Shown: positions 32,304 to 43,117, numbered from the stretch's first letter. The stretch is DNA of 64,000 nucleotides from Heligmosomoides polygyrus polygyrus (GCA_947396885.1 OX377202.1:9796001-9860000), one strand, 5' to 3'. Notes: generated by a model from the letters alone, not told the origin. Numbers and translations: made by a program.

Positions 32304-32612
32304 CAGATCGATCCTAGTTGGAGGATGGCATGCGGTGTTCCCTCCTTCGTTCCCTCCTTCCATACCCTTGAATTTGTCCTGGTGCTTTAAATACTGCAAG
32401 ATGTTACGAAACTCGGATCTATCGCAGTCGGAGGGGGCATGCGGTGTTCGTTTCCTTCCTCCATTTCCTCGAATTTGTCCTGGTGCTTTAAATACTGCCA
32501 GATAATACGTTGGTGGCGATGTACGTGGACTCGGAATTCCGTTATCGTATCGTGAGATGCTCGCCTTAACTGTCATCTTAGCGCTGCTCCCTCCCGACTA
32601 GGATAGATCCGA
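32304..32612. mobile_element. TTGGATCTATCC TIR MITE
   Basis: CAGATCGATCCTAGTTGGAGG and CCCGACTAGGATAGATCCG are inverted ends. A segment TTGTCCTGGTGCTTTAAATA is repeated at about 32370 and 32468, showing an internal tandem duplication of about 98 bp. Confidence 0.8.
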
Positions 32613-33667
32613 AAAGCCTTCTCAGCTCCGATCGGTGTACCTCTAGCGCCTCTTTGATCATATGAAGGACTTTTGGCGATTCTTCTTCAGTTTCCTTCCA
32701 TTTCATGCCCCGTTCTCGCCAGTCGTTGCCATCACTGTGACTCACTTCATCTCACTGGTAATCGTGTTGTTTAGGCATTGTCTGCGACGTTCCGGTTCGG
32801 CTGTTCGACGTACTGTCACACTTAGAAGCTGCCGATGGATGGCACAGCTCCGTTAACTCGACAGACGGATCCCGTTCCATCCATGTTCTCCCAAATGGTT
32901 CCGGATCTCCATGCCACAAGCGCAGCTGCGCCGTTCTTCCAGCTGTAACACAACAACAGTTCTTCGCCTTATGGGGCTTTCTTATACGGCTTTCGTTTAG
33001 TCGCTAGCGGATTTTCCTGTTCAGAAGTTGCTTTCCTAGGGGTTTTAAAGTTGATCTTTTTTCATACCACTGTAAAGGGAAAACGTGAAGCGATTTGCTT
33101 TTCTTAGCGTTCTTTCCTAGTCAGACTTTCTGCTCGTGATACACCAAGCAACAGTTCAAGCTTCTTTAACATCAAACGGAAGTTTATGCGCTCGTCTCGG
33201 CCAAGAACTAGAAAATGAAGGGTTAGGCGGTTGCGGATAGTTCTTCAGAAGCGCTTGCATTTCGGCGTTGCAACCCTTAATGGAAAGAAATTGAGCAAAA
33301 ATCAAACAAGCCGGGTTTCAGCAAGGCAGCATGGCATTTTCAGCAATCGGAGAACTTTCGTGCTGCAGAGGAGAGTATGCTCATTTTTTTCCACAGCAGC
33401 TTGAGCTTATACGGTACTTGGCATGAACATTCTCTCATTCCGCTGGTTGTTGGTTTCCTCAAGCTTGTGACAATGACGATTTCATGCGTCTATGTGGTGT
33501 GCCAGAGTAGCTCATTCTATCCATATCGATCGTGAGGCTCGAACAGTCTCGTTGGGTTCCTTCGGAGCAAGCATCGTCAGTGGTTTAAGTACAACAGCAT
33601 CCTTCCTGGAGAGCGGAGAGTGTAGGATCAAGGCCTATCTGTTGTAGGATCCTTGAATACAGCCACA
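32613..33667. other. No recognised gene
   Basis: A 64-codon plus frame (32662-32856) begins with a hydrophobic stretch (FWRFFFSFLPFHAPFSPVVAI). It has no domain match I can name and no clear splice context. Confidence 0.25.
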
Positions 33668-33723
33668 AAAAGGATAGAAGACAGCGTTAGTCGATCCCTC
33701 TTTAGGACACACCATGCATTCTA
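33668..33723 (-). repeat. SINE-1 3' scrap abutting a mariner
   Basis: AAAGGATAGAAGACAGCGTTAG and CACCATGCATTCTA are the minus-strand 3' end; the mariner ITR begins directly after its TA. Confidence 0.65.
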
Positions 33724-33829
33724 TTGGGTTGATCGGAAAGTCTTAATAGGGTTTTCATCTTTTCCTTCATCTCTTTATTCAGCATACAATACAAATTAAT
33801 CAAGAATATAGTCACAATTGCTAGTTATT

Positions 33830-34996
33830 ACAGAATTCTCCTACTGGGCATGTCAGCAGTCAACTTCTCGCTTATGTAAAACTTTTCTAAGCCAAGAAAC
33901 CCTTTAGGGAACGAAACACGGGATTATCTGAGGAGGCTGTGTCAGGAGAATATGGTCGATGAGGTACTGTCTCCCAGCTCAGCTCCTCGATTTTTTGGTG
34001 GGTTCTCTAGCCACGGGAGCGCAGTCGGAGGAGGCGCCGGCTGTCGCCTGCACCCGACACCATGTTCCTTGTTCGGATTTCCCGCCCAGGCCAACCAAGC
34101 CTTCCATCCCTCCGGGGTCAGTGAATGTGTACCAGATTTGTCTGGAAAGGATAAAGCGCTGACTTGTTCATCGGCTGGCCACTGCAAGTCATTGTATGGC
34201 CAAATACGCATTCAACCGCCTCCACGACATCTCGTAGAAGTGGAATGCGTGGCGCATCTCAAAGCGGATTGAATAACGCTGCCCTTTATTTATCCTTTAT
34301 TCTCTAACTACATGGGGTCTGGCGTTGTCATGAGGAGGGTGCACTGAAGTTGGTCTCGGTCGCTCGTACTGAACGGCTTCGGCTGGTTTTTGGAGCCGAG
34401 TGGCGTAAGTGACGGCAGTGACCAGATCCAGCTTAGAAGAACCTTACGGAGGTGAACGTTCGACTTTGCTTGAGTAGGTGGCTCTTCCCGTTGAGACAGC
34501 CAAACGACACAGTGTGCGTTGGAGTCGTAGAGACTCCCATCTCGTCCTCCTGAAACTCCTTGCAAGGCGAACGGAGATGAACAAACTGGCAGACGGATAT
34601 GTGTGTGAACCATATGCTATCGGTCAACGCATGCGAGATCCATCGACTCAGCGTATTTCGGTAGCCGAAAGCTTGGAGGCAGCTGGCGACTATTGGTTGG
34701 GTGCATCCGAATCTTGTCGCAAGACTCCTGATGCTGGCCGTCGGATCCTCCTTGACAGCGTCGAGAACGGCGGAGTCTTCCACTGTTTGGAGGTATCCCG
34801 GCCGAGGTTTGTCTTCGAAGTACGTGTCTCCTTTTACGAAGCGAGCGAACCAGCGGTGGACGGCGTTGATGGTAGGGGTGTTCTCCCAGTGTGCTCTTGA
34901 TGTTGCGATCTGCTTCCAGTGCTGCGCAGACACTCTTAGAAGACGATTGCTCGAAGAAGCTTTTCTGAAATTACTCTGAAACCCAAGGAACAGCAT
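33830..34996 (-). pseudogene. mariner transposase split by a SINE
   Basis: Reads right to left. 34996-34433 encodes the N-terminal helix-turn-helix region (HWENTPTINAVHRWFARFVKG, then EDPTASIRSLATRFGCTQP, RWISHAL). Shifts follow, then the second catalytic motif PHDNARPHV (about 34350-34315). There the SINE (34015-34299) interrupts. Left of it the protein resumes with THQKIEELSWE and the third catalytic motif RPYSPDTASSDNPVFRSL. The first catalytic motif is not seen. Several shifts besides the SINE make it dead. Confidence 0.88.
34003..34311 (+). repeat. SINE-1 inserted in mariner-B
   Basis: SINE 34015-34299 between TTCTCTAGCCAC (34003-34014) and TTCTCTAACTAC (34300-34311), a 12-bp TSD with two mismatches. 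The head is slightly shortened (GGGAGCGCAGTCGG). Confidence 0.92.
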
Positions 34997-35142
34997 GCGC
35001 GCCTATATGCGTTTTGCAGAGAAGCTTTGAGAGTGTTCTACGATTGGTAGATCATGATAGATCACGGACATGTGGAAAGTCGGATGTTTTCGACTTTTGA
35101 AGGAAAAATTATCAAGGCTTTCCGATCGACCGAGTAAGGGTA

Positions 35143-35428
35143 AAGGATAAAGGACGCCTTACCCAATCCTTTTCTTAGGATGCGCTACGCATTCTACTTC
35201 TACAGGATATCGTGGAGGCGATTTGAATGGGGCCACACAATGGCTTTCGGTGGGAAGCCGACGTACAGCTCAACGTTCTATCCTTCCCAGATCAAGTCTG
35301 GTTCCAATTAACCGAGGGCTTGGGTTGGCCATGGCGGAAAATCCTAACCAGGATCCTGGTACCTGGTATGGGGTGCGCGCGACTGTCGGCACCTCCTCCG
35401 ACTGCGCTATATGCGGCCATCAACCGAA
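35143..35428 (-). repeat. SINE-1, full length, diverged
   Basis: From the GGTAAAGGATAAAGG tail to CTCCTCCGACTGCGCTATATGCGGCC. It sits 8 bp from the mariner-B right end. Confidence 0.88.
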
Positions 35429-36182
35429 CACTTCTTCGTAATGTCGTGGAGGCAAACACCATTGCAGAAGTATATAGAATGCTTAGCGCCTAACTGATCT
35501 CAACCTCATTTACAGTCCAAAGTGATTGAATCTAGTAGGATTCTCACCACATTACGACGACTTGGTACCGAACTAGTTCCTAATCAATCTGCCTCCTTTT
35601 GCAGTACATTCTGATTTGCAGCTGATACCAGAATGCCCCGTTCAGAGTGCAGACTCCTCGGCGAGGTAGTACTGAGTGCCATGACAGGTCCAGAAATCAA
35701 GATCGTCAGACGGCTACTAGCACACCGTCAGGTATCACCGCTACCCGTTCGGGGGGAGGAGTCCGACGCTTCTCAGGGTCTCGACAACGGCGAAGGCGCC
35801 GGATCCAGTTGCTTATTGACTGTCGTGGATGCCGACGTCGTTCTTCTCATGACCGATATAGTCTATCACCCTCTTGGTATAATACAGATGCTAGCTATCA
35901 GAACCTTTCTTGCTTCTTACTGAAGCAACAGTACGGCGACTCTCTATGAAATCTTCTTCCGTTTTCTTCTCAATGTTCTCCTTTGGCTTTGATATTCGTT
36001 TTCTTTATGTCCTTTGATCTGCAAGTATCCGCAATTGAATTCATCCTATTCCATAATACAAGGAGAAGAGCTAATCGTTACAGTTCTAAGTACCGTAGAA
36101 CAAACGGTTACGGTCAGCGACATATGGATGGATATGGATATTCTCCACATGAATTTGCTCGCAGTTTTCCTCCACAGCATCT
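35429..36182. other. No recognised gene
   Basis: A GC-richer patch (35630-35840) with two overlapping frames of about 100 codons, one Arg-rich (GSRQRRRRRIQLL). Unrecognised. Confidence 0.25.
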
Positions 36183-36268
36183 CTGGCGCATTCCAAAGCG
36201 GATAGATTAGCGAACCTCGATTTCGGGTAGGTGTGACAGCCCCAACTCCTCCTCCGACTGCGCTATTA
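36183..36268. repeat. SINE-1 scraps, two orientations
   Basis: TGGCGCATTCCAAAGCGGAT (plus 3' block) is followed closely by CTCCTCCGACTGCGCTAT (minus head). Confidence 0.5.
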
Positions 36269-36409
36269 CGAGTCCACTGGACACATCATCGAAGTATTCT
36301 TTTAGACTTCCTTCATGCTAGCTCGTAGAAATACTGGGTTGCCCGATGATTAAAGACGTTTTTGTTGTTTTTTAAAGTGAATTTATTTATATTAACAACA
36401 AGCATTAAT

Positions 36410-37030
36410 CAATTATATATCTACCATTTTCAGATCGAATTCGACACTTTTCACGTCAAATTGGACACTCTTCTAAGCTCGCCTGAGACTTTTGAAATCA
36501 AAGAGAACCCTTTCGAATTGAAACAACCTTTATACAGATTGAACAACAGACTTAATAAGATCGTTAGATAAATTTTTGTTCAAGGAAAGTTCAGGATAAC
36601 GTTTTTTTGATTTTTTTACCTAAGCTGCCGGAGTGAGTGTAATAATTTTATAAAATTTTTACGTTTGGAGAAAAATAACACATTAAAGTTTGTTTTAAAG
36701 CGCAGCAAAGCAGTAACCACATAGCGCATTAGAAGGCCAGATTGCGCCATCCACTCGAAAAGCTCGTCGCGATTTTTATTTGATTGATAGTGTAAATGCT
36801 GATTACATGGAACAGCAAGGTATGTGCGTTCTTAACAATTGTACTCATTGCATTGTCCACAGTTTTTTTTGTTCGAGAAAAATTTCGTTATGATTTCTTT
36901 AAGCCTTTAATCCACTTACTCAATAAGTGAACAGTGAAAGTGAAGTGAATTTGTTTGAAATTTTATAAAATTCTCATTTTCTTTCATGGTAGCTCGTAGA
37001 AATATTTAGTAGTTCAATATTTATTGCCGT
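36410..37030 (+). repeat. AT-1, partly duplicated
   Basis: CACTTTTCACGTCAAATTGG, GACTTTTGAAATCAAAGAG, TTTTTGTTCAAGGAAAG and TTGCGCCATCCACTCG. A second partial unit (TTTGTTCGAGAAAAATTTCG, CACTTACTCAATAAGTGAAC) follows from 36866. Confidence 0.7.
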
Positions 37031-37084
37031 TTTTATATTTTTCAAGGTGAATTTATTCATATTAACACAATCATTAATTATTAG

Positions 37085-37490
37085 CATCAATTAAGCATAT
37101 CTACCATTTTTTGGATGCCATCTTTCGCTAAATTGAAACATTCCACGTTCGAAGAAGCCTTGGATTTAGAGGCGAAGCACAACATCTGCAGCTCATTTAT
37201 AACAGCTTGATAAGATTCAAAGGTTTCACCATTTTTTACCATTTTCATCATACATTTCACATAGTTTCTTCCGAGCTTGCACCGCATGTTTGCCTTTTCG
37301 GAGGAAAAAAATAATTCTCTCTTTGAATGTCGCTTTTCAACTTAATTTTTTACCAACTTGTTCCTACTAAAGGCGCTTATTTTTTTGACAGAAGATACTC
37401 ATAAGTCTATCCCTATGTTCATCCTTTAAAATAGTATGAAATGGTGTGAGCACGCAATCGCTACTTCATAAAAATATACCGTTCACGGTT
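37085..37490 (-). mobile_element. Deleted mariner-C derivative, second copy
   Basis: The complement shows TATTTTTATGAAGTAGCGATTGCG and ACTATTTTAAAGGA, collinear with 31700-31770. Frame 37287-37087 encodes VINELQMLCFASKSKASS and CFNLAKDGIQKMVD, the same transposase C-terminal remnant as at 31990-32120. ITRs are not clear here. Confidence 0.7.
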
Positions 37491-37947
37491 GATCAAATTT
37501 GTATACATAGTACTGCCTTCTTCAACTCGAGTTGTTTTCTAGCCCAAGACAATATACAAAGCAGTGGTATATATAGCTTCTCCTGGCTCAAATTCTCATT
37601 AGTTTCGACGATTTCATCAAGTCTCATGGTTTCTTCAAGGTCACAGCTCTTTGTTTTTGGCTAGCCCCGAGACGAGAAAATAGGTTCATTCAGACTCTGA
37701 GATGGATGGCGCTGATGAATCCTGCACGAAAAAGCAACGTTGTGATGATCGGTCTCTGAAGTTGTTTATTGGGGACATGTTCCACACATTGTCATCCTAA
37801 CCCTCGACATCCACATTTTACGTCTGGAAGGTCTTGAGAGACTTTGATTTACATCATGGCCATCTGCCATAGAAGAAGAAATTTGAACATCCGACGGATT
37901 TTTTTTCAGGATTAACTTAGTAGGATTGTTTATGTGCAAAATAAATA
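37491..37947. other. No recognised feature
   Basis: Mixed sequence without an identifiable exon. Confidence 0.3.
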
Positions 37948-38149
37948 AATTGGATCTATCCTAATCGGGAGGGGTCAGCGCTGAGGTGACAGCTGCGTCC
38001 AGCATCGCACGATACGACACCGCATTTTTTGAGTTTGCATGAATTACCAATTGGGGTAGCTGAAGCTCTGGGACACGTTTAAGAGAGGAGATGAAGAGGC
38101 AAAACACCGTATTCCTCCCCCCCCCCCCCCAACTCGGATATATCCAATT
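37948..38149. mobile_element. TTGGATCTATCC TIR MITE with poly-C
   Basis: AATTGGATCTATCCTAATCGG and CTCGGATATATCCAATT ends. The right subterminal region has a 14-base C run (38117-38130). Confidence 0.8.
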
Positions 38150-38679
38150 AATCTTCGCTCATGCCTTGCAATTGGGGATTATGTAGATCAGAAGGAGTAA
38201 GTCCCTGGTTTTAACTGGATAATCAATAATCAGCTATTCCCACTGCCTTTTAGGAGACGAGACGGGGACGAACTCACCATCAGGAACCTGACCGATCTCT
38301 TCTTGCAAAATCGACTGCGTTCACTTTGCATTCCATCGTGAACAGAACGCACTTTGCGACTGATTGCGAGCGATAATGCGGAAATGGACGTCTGATGCGC
38401 ACTCTGGTAGATTCGGTGAAAAACTTCTCTCTACCAGCTTTTTCGCCTGCGTTAGTTCTTTGTGGAAGAATTTTACAGCGAGCGTGGACAAAGGTGATTT
38501 TACGGCATGATCGCCTATTTCGCCCCCTTGCCTTCAGAACGCGAGACAGCAACGTTTGAAAAATCGGATAGCATACTATATAAGAAAATATGGTTCCTTG
38601 CTGAGGTTTCATCAGGGTGTTGAAAAGAAATTTTCGGCTTTTTTCAATCCGTCGGGTCCATGAAAGCTCACTCGGGACC
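38150..38679. other. No recognised gene
   Basis: A 139-codon minus frame (38280-38699) is basic and has no domain I recognise. Its start overlaps a SINE fragment, so coding is doubtful. Confidence 0.25.
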
Positions 38680-39215
38680 ACAGCTGTTGTCGCATGCATC
38701 CCAAATCAAAGTTCTAGGTTCAATTCCCGTCCAGCTCAACCATATCTTGATTCGGGTGCATAAATTTGTACCAGGGGCGCATGTAGCGCAGTCGGAGGAA
38801 GCGCCGACTGTCGCCTGCACGCGATTCCAGGTTCCTGGTTCGGATTTCCCGCCCAGTCCAACCAAGCCTTCCATCCCTCCGGGGACTGGTGAATTGGAAC
38901 CAGACTTGTTTGGGAAGGATAAAGCACTGACTTGTTCATCGGCTGGCCACCGCAAGTCATTGTATGGCCAAATATGCATTCAAATTGCCTCCATGACATT
39001 CAGTAGAAGCAGAATGCGTGGCGCATCCTAAAAGGGATTGAGTAACGCCGTCCTTTTCCTTTATTCTTAAATTTGTACCAGACTTGTCTGGATAGTTACG
39101 CTACAAACTTTCGCGTAGGCCAGCCATTGTGTTGGTCAAATACACATTCAAATTCTCTCCACGAAAACACATAAAAGTAGAATGCGTGGCGTATCCTAAT
39201 CAGCCTGTATAATTA
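38680..39215 (+). repeat. Old SINE-1 copy invaded by a younger SINE-1
   Basis: Outer copy: 38680-38774 (TTGTCGCATGCATCCC, GGTTCAATTCCCGTCCAG B box, AAATTTGTACCAG) continues at 39069-39215 (AAATTTGTACCAGACTTGTC to AGTAGAATGCGTGGCG). Confidence 0.85.
38775..39068 (+). repeat. SINE-1, nested, full length with exact TSD
   Basis: Starts GGGCGCATGTAGCGCAGTCGG and ends CCTTTTCCTTTATTCTT. Flanked by exact 13-bp repeats AAATTTGTACCAG (38762-38774 and 39069-39081), which belong to the core of the outer SINE. Defines the element at 294 bp. Confidence 0.97.
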
Positions 39216-40080
39216 ATTTGTTCCTTATTTGGCACAAAAGCCGACTTTGGCAAAGAAAATGGTGCTCATAAAGCCCAAAATATAAAGATAGGAATAGCTA
39301 CATAAAGATTAAAAAGAGAGAAGAAAAGAGATTTGAAAGATTAAATGCTGGAATAGCAATAACAACAGTGAAATAATAATAAAGATTAAGCTAAGTAACC
39401 GAACCGAAATAGTCTATAAGTTCGTTCACAGATGCGCTTAGCAGAATTCGAACAAATATTTGGAATCAGTGATCGAAGCCGCATCCAGTGATATACATCT
39501 CATCTCAAAATCCCATGGTCACCTCGTTTCCTTCTCTTGTAAGTATCGACGTGTCCCTCTTTCAGGTATCAATGATTTGATGAATATTTTCGATTAGTAA
39601 AGTTGCAGCTTATTTAAAATTAAAAAAGCTTTCTACTTTTGTTTTCCTGATCACTTAAAATTCTACGACTACTCCCCTTACGCCAGTGCTCTTGTCGTTG
39701 CCGTGGTGTTATTTCTTCTGAAATTTCTTCTCTTCCTCCTCTATCAGAATCGGAACTCTCGATGTTCTTTCTGCTGCGCACTTATTTCGAACCCTATAAC
39801 ATACCGCAAATGGAGAGGATTCTTCTACTGAACAATGGGATGAAACACGCCTCGTGTTCGGCAAAGAGTCGCTCTTGAATCAACTTGGAGACGAGGACTG
39901 CAGAGAACCATTCCGCGGCGGCACTTTTGAGTGACTTTTTGGTTCTTCAAACGTTTAGGAGATTTCTGCAATCGGTGTCTTTTGATGTCGTTCCTCGAGA
40001 AAGTAACATTTTGTGAAGAAGGCTTGATAACCACTGCAAAACTTTCAAGGAGCTTTCCATTCAAATTAGTTGACTGCCAT
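39216..40080. other. No recognised gene
   Basis: AT-rich, with a 79-codon minus frame (39825-40064) without a domain. Confidence 0.3.
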
Positions 40081-40126
40081 CTTAAGCACCCTCAAGAATA
40101 GGCTTAAGCACCCTCAAGAGTAGGCC
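40081..40126. repeat. 22-bp tandem duplication
   Basis: CTTAAGCACCCTCAAGAATA and CTTAAGCACCCTCAAGAGTA are adjacent, directly before the hairpin at 40127. Confidence 0.8.
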
Positions 40127-40204
40127 CGGTAATGGACTGCATCGCGATTAGGTCTTTGCGGCCTTTTCGGCGCAAAGACCTAATCGCGATGCAGTCCATT
40201 ACCG
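40127..40204. repeat. Perfect 34-bp inverted repeat (hairpin)
   Basis: CGGTAATGGACTGCATCGCG... (40127-40160) and ...CGCGATGCAGTCCATTACCG (40171-40204) are perfect complements around a 10-nt spacer GCCTTTTCGG. Absence of mismatches implies it is young or maintained. Confidence 0.95.
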
Positions 40205-40451
40205 TACTATGGCTCTTATCACAACAGCACTCGCCGGTGTGGAGAGGGTTTTCTGTAGGCTACACACGCTACAGTTCAGTGTAAAAAACCACTGAGGCGG
40301 CAAACAAGGTCGTCGTCATGTTTCTTGGTCAACCACTCCTTTCGAAAGGCTGGACGACTCCTATTCCTGGCGGTGAGCAGCTCGAGTATAGACGCATCCT
40401 GAAACTGGTGGTTTCAGCTTCTACAAAAACAAATGTATAATGCTATTCCCG

Positions 40452-40715
40452 GCGCGTCTAGCGCAGCCGGAGGAGGTGTCGCATGCACCCGAAACCAGGT
40501 TCCTGGTTCGGATTTCCCGCCCAGGCCTTCCATCCATGCGGAGTCGTTGGATTCGTACAAGACTTGTCTGGAAAGGGTAGAGCACTGACTTGTTCATCGG
40601 TAGGCCATTGCATGACTAAATACGCATTCCAATCGTCTCCACGACATTCCGTAGAAGTAGAATGCGTTGCGCACCCCAAAGTGGCTGAGTAACGCCATCC
40701 TTTATCCTTATTCTT
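40452..40715 (+). repeat. SINE-1, internal deletions
   Basis: GGCGCGTCTAGCGCAGCCGG head with short deletions after it, then CCTGGTTCGGATTTCCCGCC and a 3' end with a TTTATCCTTATTC tail. Confidence 0.9.
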
Positions 40716-40919
40716 ATCCTAATGCTTTTCTACATAATAGCCAGAGCCTCTGTAGTGGAAAATCATTAGACATACTAATCGTTCTATGTGAAATTCTTCG
40801 AAGATTGAGTTACAAGGCGGTATAGCTAGTGCTTCAGGTGTGCCACAAGTATATACAGTAGCACACAGACTTAAATCTGGATGGATGGATTTTTATTCGT
40901 AAAAATTGTCGTATTGTGT

Positions 40920-41217
40920 GTAAAGGATAAGAAATAAAGAACAGAGTTATTCAATCTCTTTTGGAATACGCCACGCATTCTACTTCTACGAAATGTCATG
41001 GAGGTGATTTGTATGTGTATTTGGCCACACAATGACTTGCGGTGATCAACCGATGAACCAGTCACCGCGTCATCCCTCCCAGACAAGTCCGGCACTAATT
41101 CAGCGACCCCAGAGGGATGGAAGGCTTGCTAGGCCTGGTAGGGAAGTCCGAACCAGTAATCTGGTATCGGGTGCACGCGACAGCCAGTACCTTCTCCGAC
41201 TGCGCTACACGGGCCCC
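40920..41217 (-). repeat. SINE-1, full length
   Basis: Minus copy from TAAAGGATAAG to TTCTCCGACTGCGCTACACGG. Confidence 0.92.
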
Positions 41218-41554
41218 TATTTGTATGTGCTGGTGTTTATTATTAGAGTGATTATAAGCGCACACCTGCTTTCTATGAGTGTGAGCAAAACCCAGCCGTG
41301 TGAATTCCTCCCTCAAAGGGAATTTCTGGGCAAGTCCACAGAACCTAACTAGGTTCACGGTCAAAGAACTCAATGACTTCTAATTCACTTTATGGCCCCA
41401 AACGACTGTGACCTATAATTAGGACTACATTTGTTCGTCTAGCTGCCGTTCATACCAACAGTCGGCCGGCTCTTTTACCCACATTTTACCGTAACTGTAT
41501 TTGAACGACGATTCGAAGGACATGCGGGGCTAACTGAATGGAGGAAGAAGATCA
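41218..41554. other. No recognised feature
   Basis: No exon or repeat ends identified. Confidence 0.3.
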
Positions 41555-42300
41555 TATGAACCATTTTCACGTCGAATTGGACACTTTTCAAATCAAATTG
41601 AACAGTCTTCCAAGCTAGCATTAAAACTTTTGAAATCAAAGCGAACTCTGTCGAATTGGACACTTTTCAATTCAAAGTAGACGCTCTTCTATACTAACTT
41701 TAGGACTTTTGAAATCAATTTGAACTGTTCCAAATCGAAATGACCTCCAGCGAGAACTTAAATTAAAGACTGGTTATAATAATCTTTTCTTCAAGGAAAA
41801 TTTGGTGTAACTTCCTTTGAAATTGTTTTGTTTACCTGCCCCAATCACCTGTATCACCTGTCGTCCCGTTGATCATCGAATTGCTCGAGCGGGTGCCAGT
41901 AGCGTCTCCATTCGTCCCTGTCGCCTGCCAGAGTGGTCCAATGGATCCTCCTCGCTCGAAGGACACGAAGAGCGTCATATCGGTCGTTCAGGGCTTTAAC
42001 GAAGAAGTCCGACCAACGCGTTGGTGAGCGTCCTGGTGTTCTTTTGACATCCCGCGGAATCCAGTCGGTGATGGCTCTCGTCCAGCGGGTGTCTGCGAAG
42101 CGCATTACGTGGCCGGCCCACCTAATTTTCGACAATTTGGCCCACGCGACAGCGTCTCTGATCTTCGAACGTTGGCCCCAATAAGACTAATAATTTCACT
42201 AAATTTTCATTTTTTAAAGGACTGTTAACTAACTTTTTAAAAGCACTGCACAGGCGTAAGGATATAGCGCATTAAAAGATCAGACCGCGCCATGCCTAAA
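41555..42300 (+). repeat. AT-1 copy with a LINE insertion
   Basis: CACGTCGAATTGGACACTTTT to TTTGTTTACCTGCCCCAAT, then a 329-bp LINE tail, then GCCCCAATAAGACTAATAAT to AGATCAGACCGCGCC. The two halves join in family order once the LINE is removed. Confidence 0.75.
41838..42182 (-). pseudogene. LINE 3' end inserted in AT-1, with TSD
   Basis: LINE 41846-42174 on the minus strand encodes [20 protein letters not shown] to the end of the enzyme, with about eight differences from the copy at 19.5-19.8 kb over some 92 codons. It ends in the same GGTGATACAGGTGATT tail. Flanks GCCCCAAT (41838-41845 and 42175-42182) are a TSD. This is a young 5'-truncated insertion of the same LINE family. Confidence 0.92.
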
Positions 42301-42690
42301 AAAGAAGAAAGAAAGATCTTTCGTTGAAAGATGTCAAACTCCATGCAAAGAGAAATTCTGCTACCAATCGAATAAGAATCATGACGTCTTACATGACAGC
42401 ATGACGCAAGCTCTTGTTTTGGCAAAAAAGACGCCTCCCTGCTTTTTAAGCCAAGCTTTAAACTAATATTTTTCCTCAATAGATAGAGGTTCTTTAAAAC
42501 TTCTAACATTAACATATTGGGTAGGTGAACTAAAACTTCAAAGAATGTTATACTATGTATATTTCCCTTGAACAAAAAATTACTCCGTCTTTTTTAAACA
42601 GTCTCTATTTCAATGAAGAAAAAGGTCCTTTTGCTTTGTAAGAGTTCGTTTTGACTTCAAAAGTCTTAGGCTCCAATTTGCCTAGCGCCC
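42301..42690 (-). repeat. AT-1 copy
   Basis: Collinear with 4640-4965: CATGACGTCTTACATGAC, AAAGACGCCTCCCTGCTTTTT, CATATTGGGTAGGTGAAC and AAGAGTTCGTTTTGACTTC. Confidence 0.65.
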
Positions 42691-42879
42691 TTCAAGCTTT
42701 TCGCATTTCATCTTCTTGGAATGGCACAGAACTGGTTGCTTCTAGAAAGACCTTGGATTGCATTCTATTATATTCTGGATCCTATTACCGTGATTCGTTA
42801 CTTAATTCCTTCAATTCACTTAAATAATCCAACCATACTCCAGTTCTCCCAGCATATTATAGAGTGAACCGATGTAATG

Positions 42880-43040
42880 TGCATGTAGCGCAGTCGGAGG
42901 AGGAGTCGGTTGCCGCATGCACCTTGAAACGATCCAAGGCTCGCATCCCGCCGAAGCCAAGAAGTAGTCAGCAGTGAACATTCAAGCAGCCTCGCCAAGA
43001 TTCAGCGCAATTCGAATGCGTGGCGCATATCCTTTTATTC
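42880..43040 (+). repeat. SINE-1, large internal deletion
   Basis: GTGCATGTAGCGCAGTCGG head and CGAATGCGTGGCGCATATCC 3' end, with most of the core missing. Confidence 0.8.
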
Positions 43041-43117
43041 CTAATCTGGTCGAACTTCCTTCTTAGACAAAAAGCAACGCGTAGCTTGATTGCCCACTCC
43101 AGCTGTCTCTCGTGCTC

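Larger units (their letters stand above)
33724..35134 (-). mobile_element. mariner element with nested SINE (mariner-B)
   Basis: ITRs TTGGGTTGATCGGAAAGTC (left) and CTCGGTCGATCGGAAAGCC (complement of the right) match at 15 of 19 positions and are flanked by TA (33722-33723 and 35135-35136). Total 1411 bp, or about 1115 bp without the SINE. Confidence 0.9.

Noticed and set aside
38280..38699. 139-codon minus-strand frame as a gene
   Set aside because: No domain, no splice context, and its N-terminal part lies in an old SINE copy.
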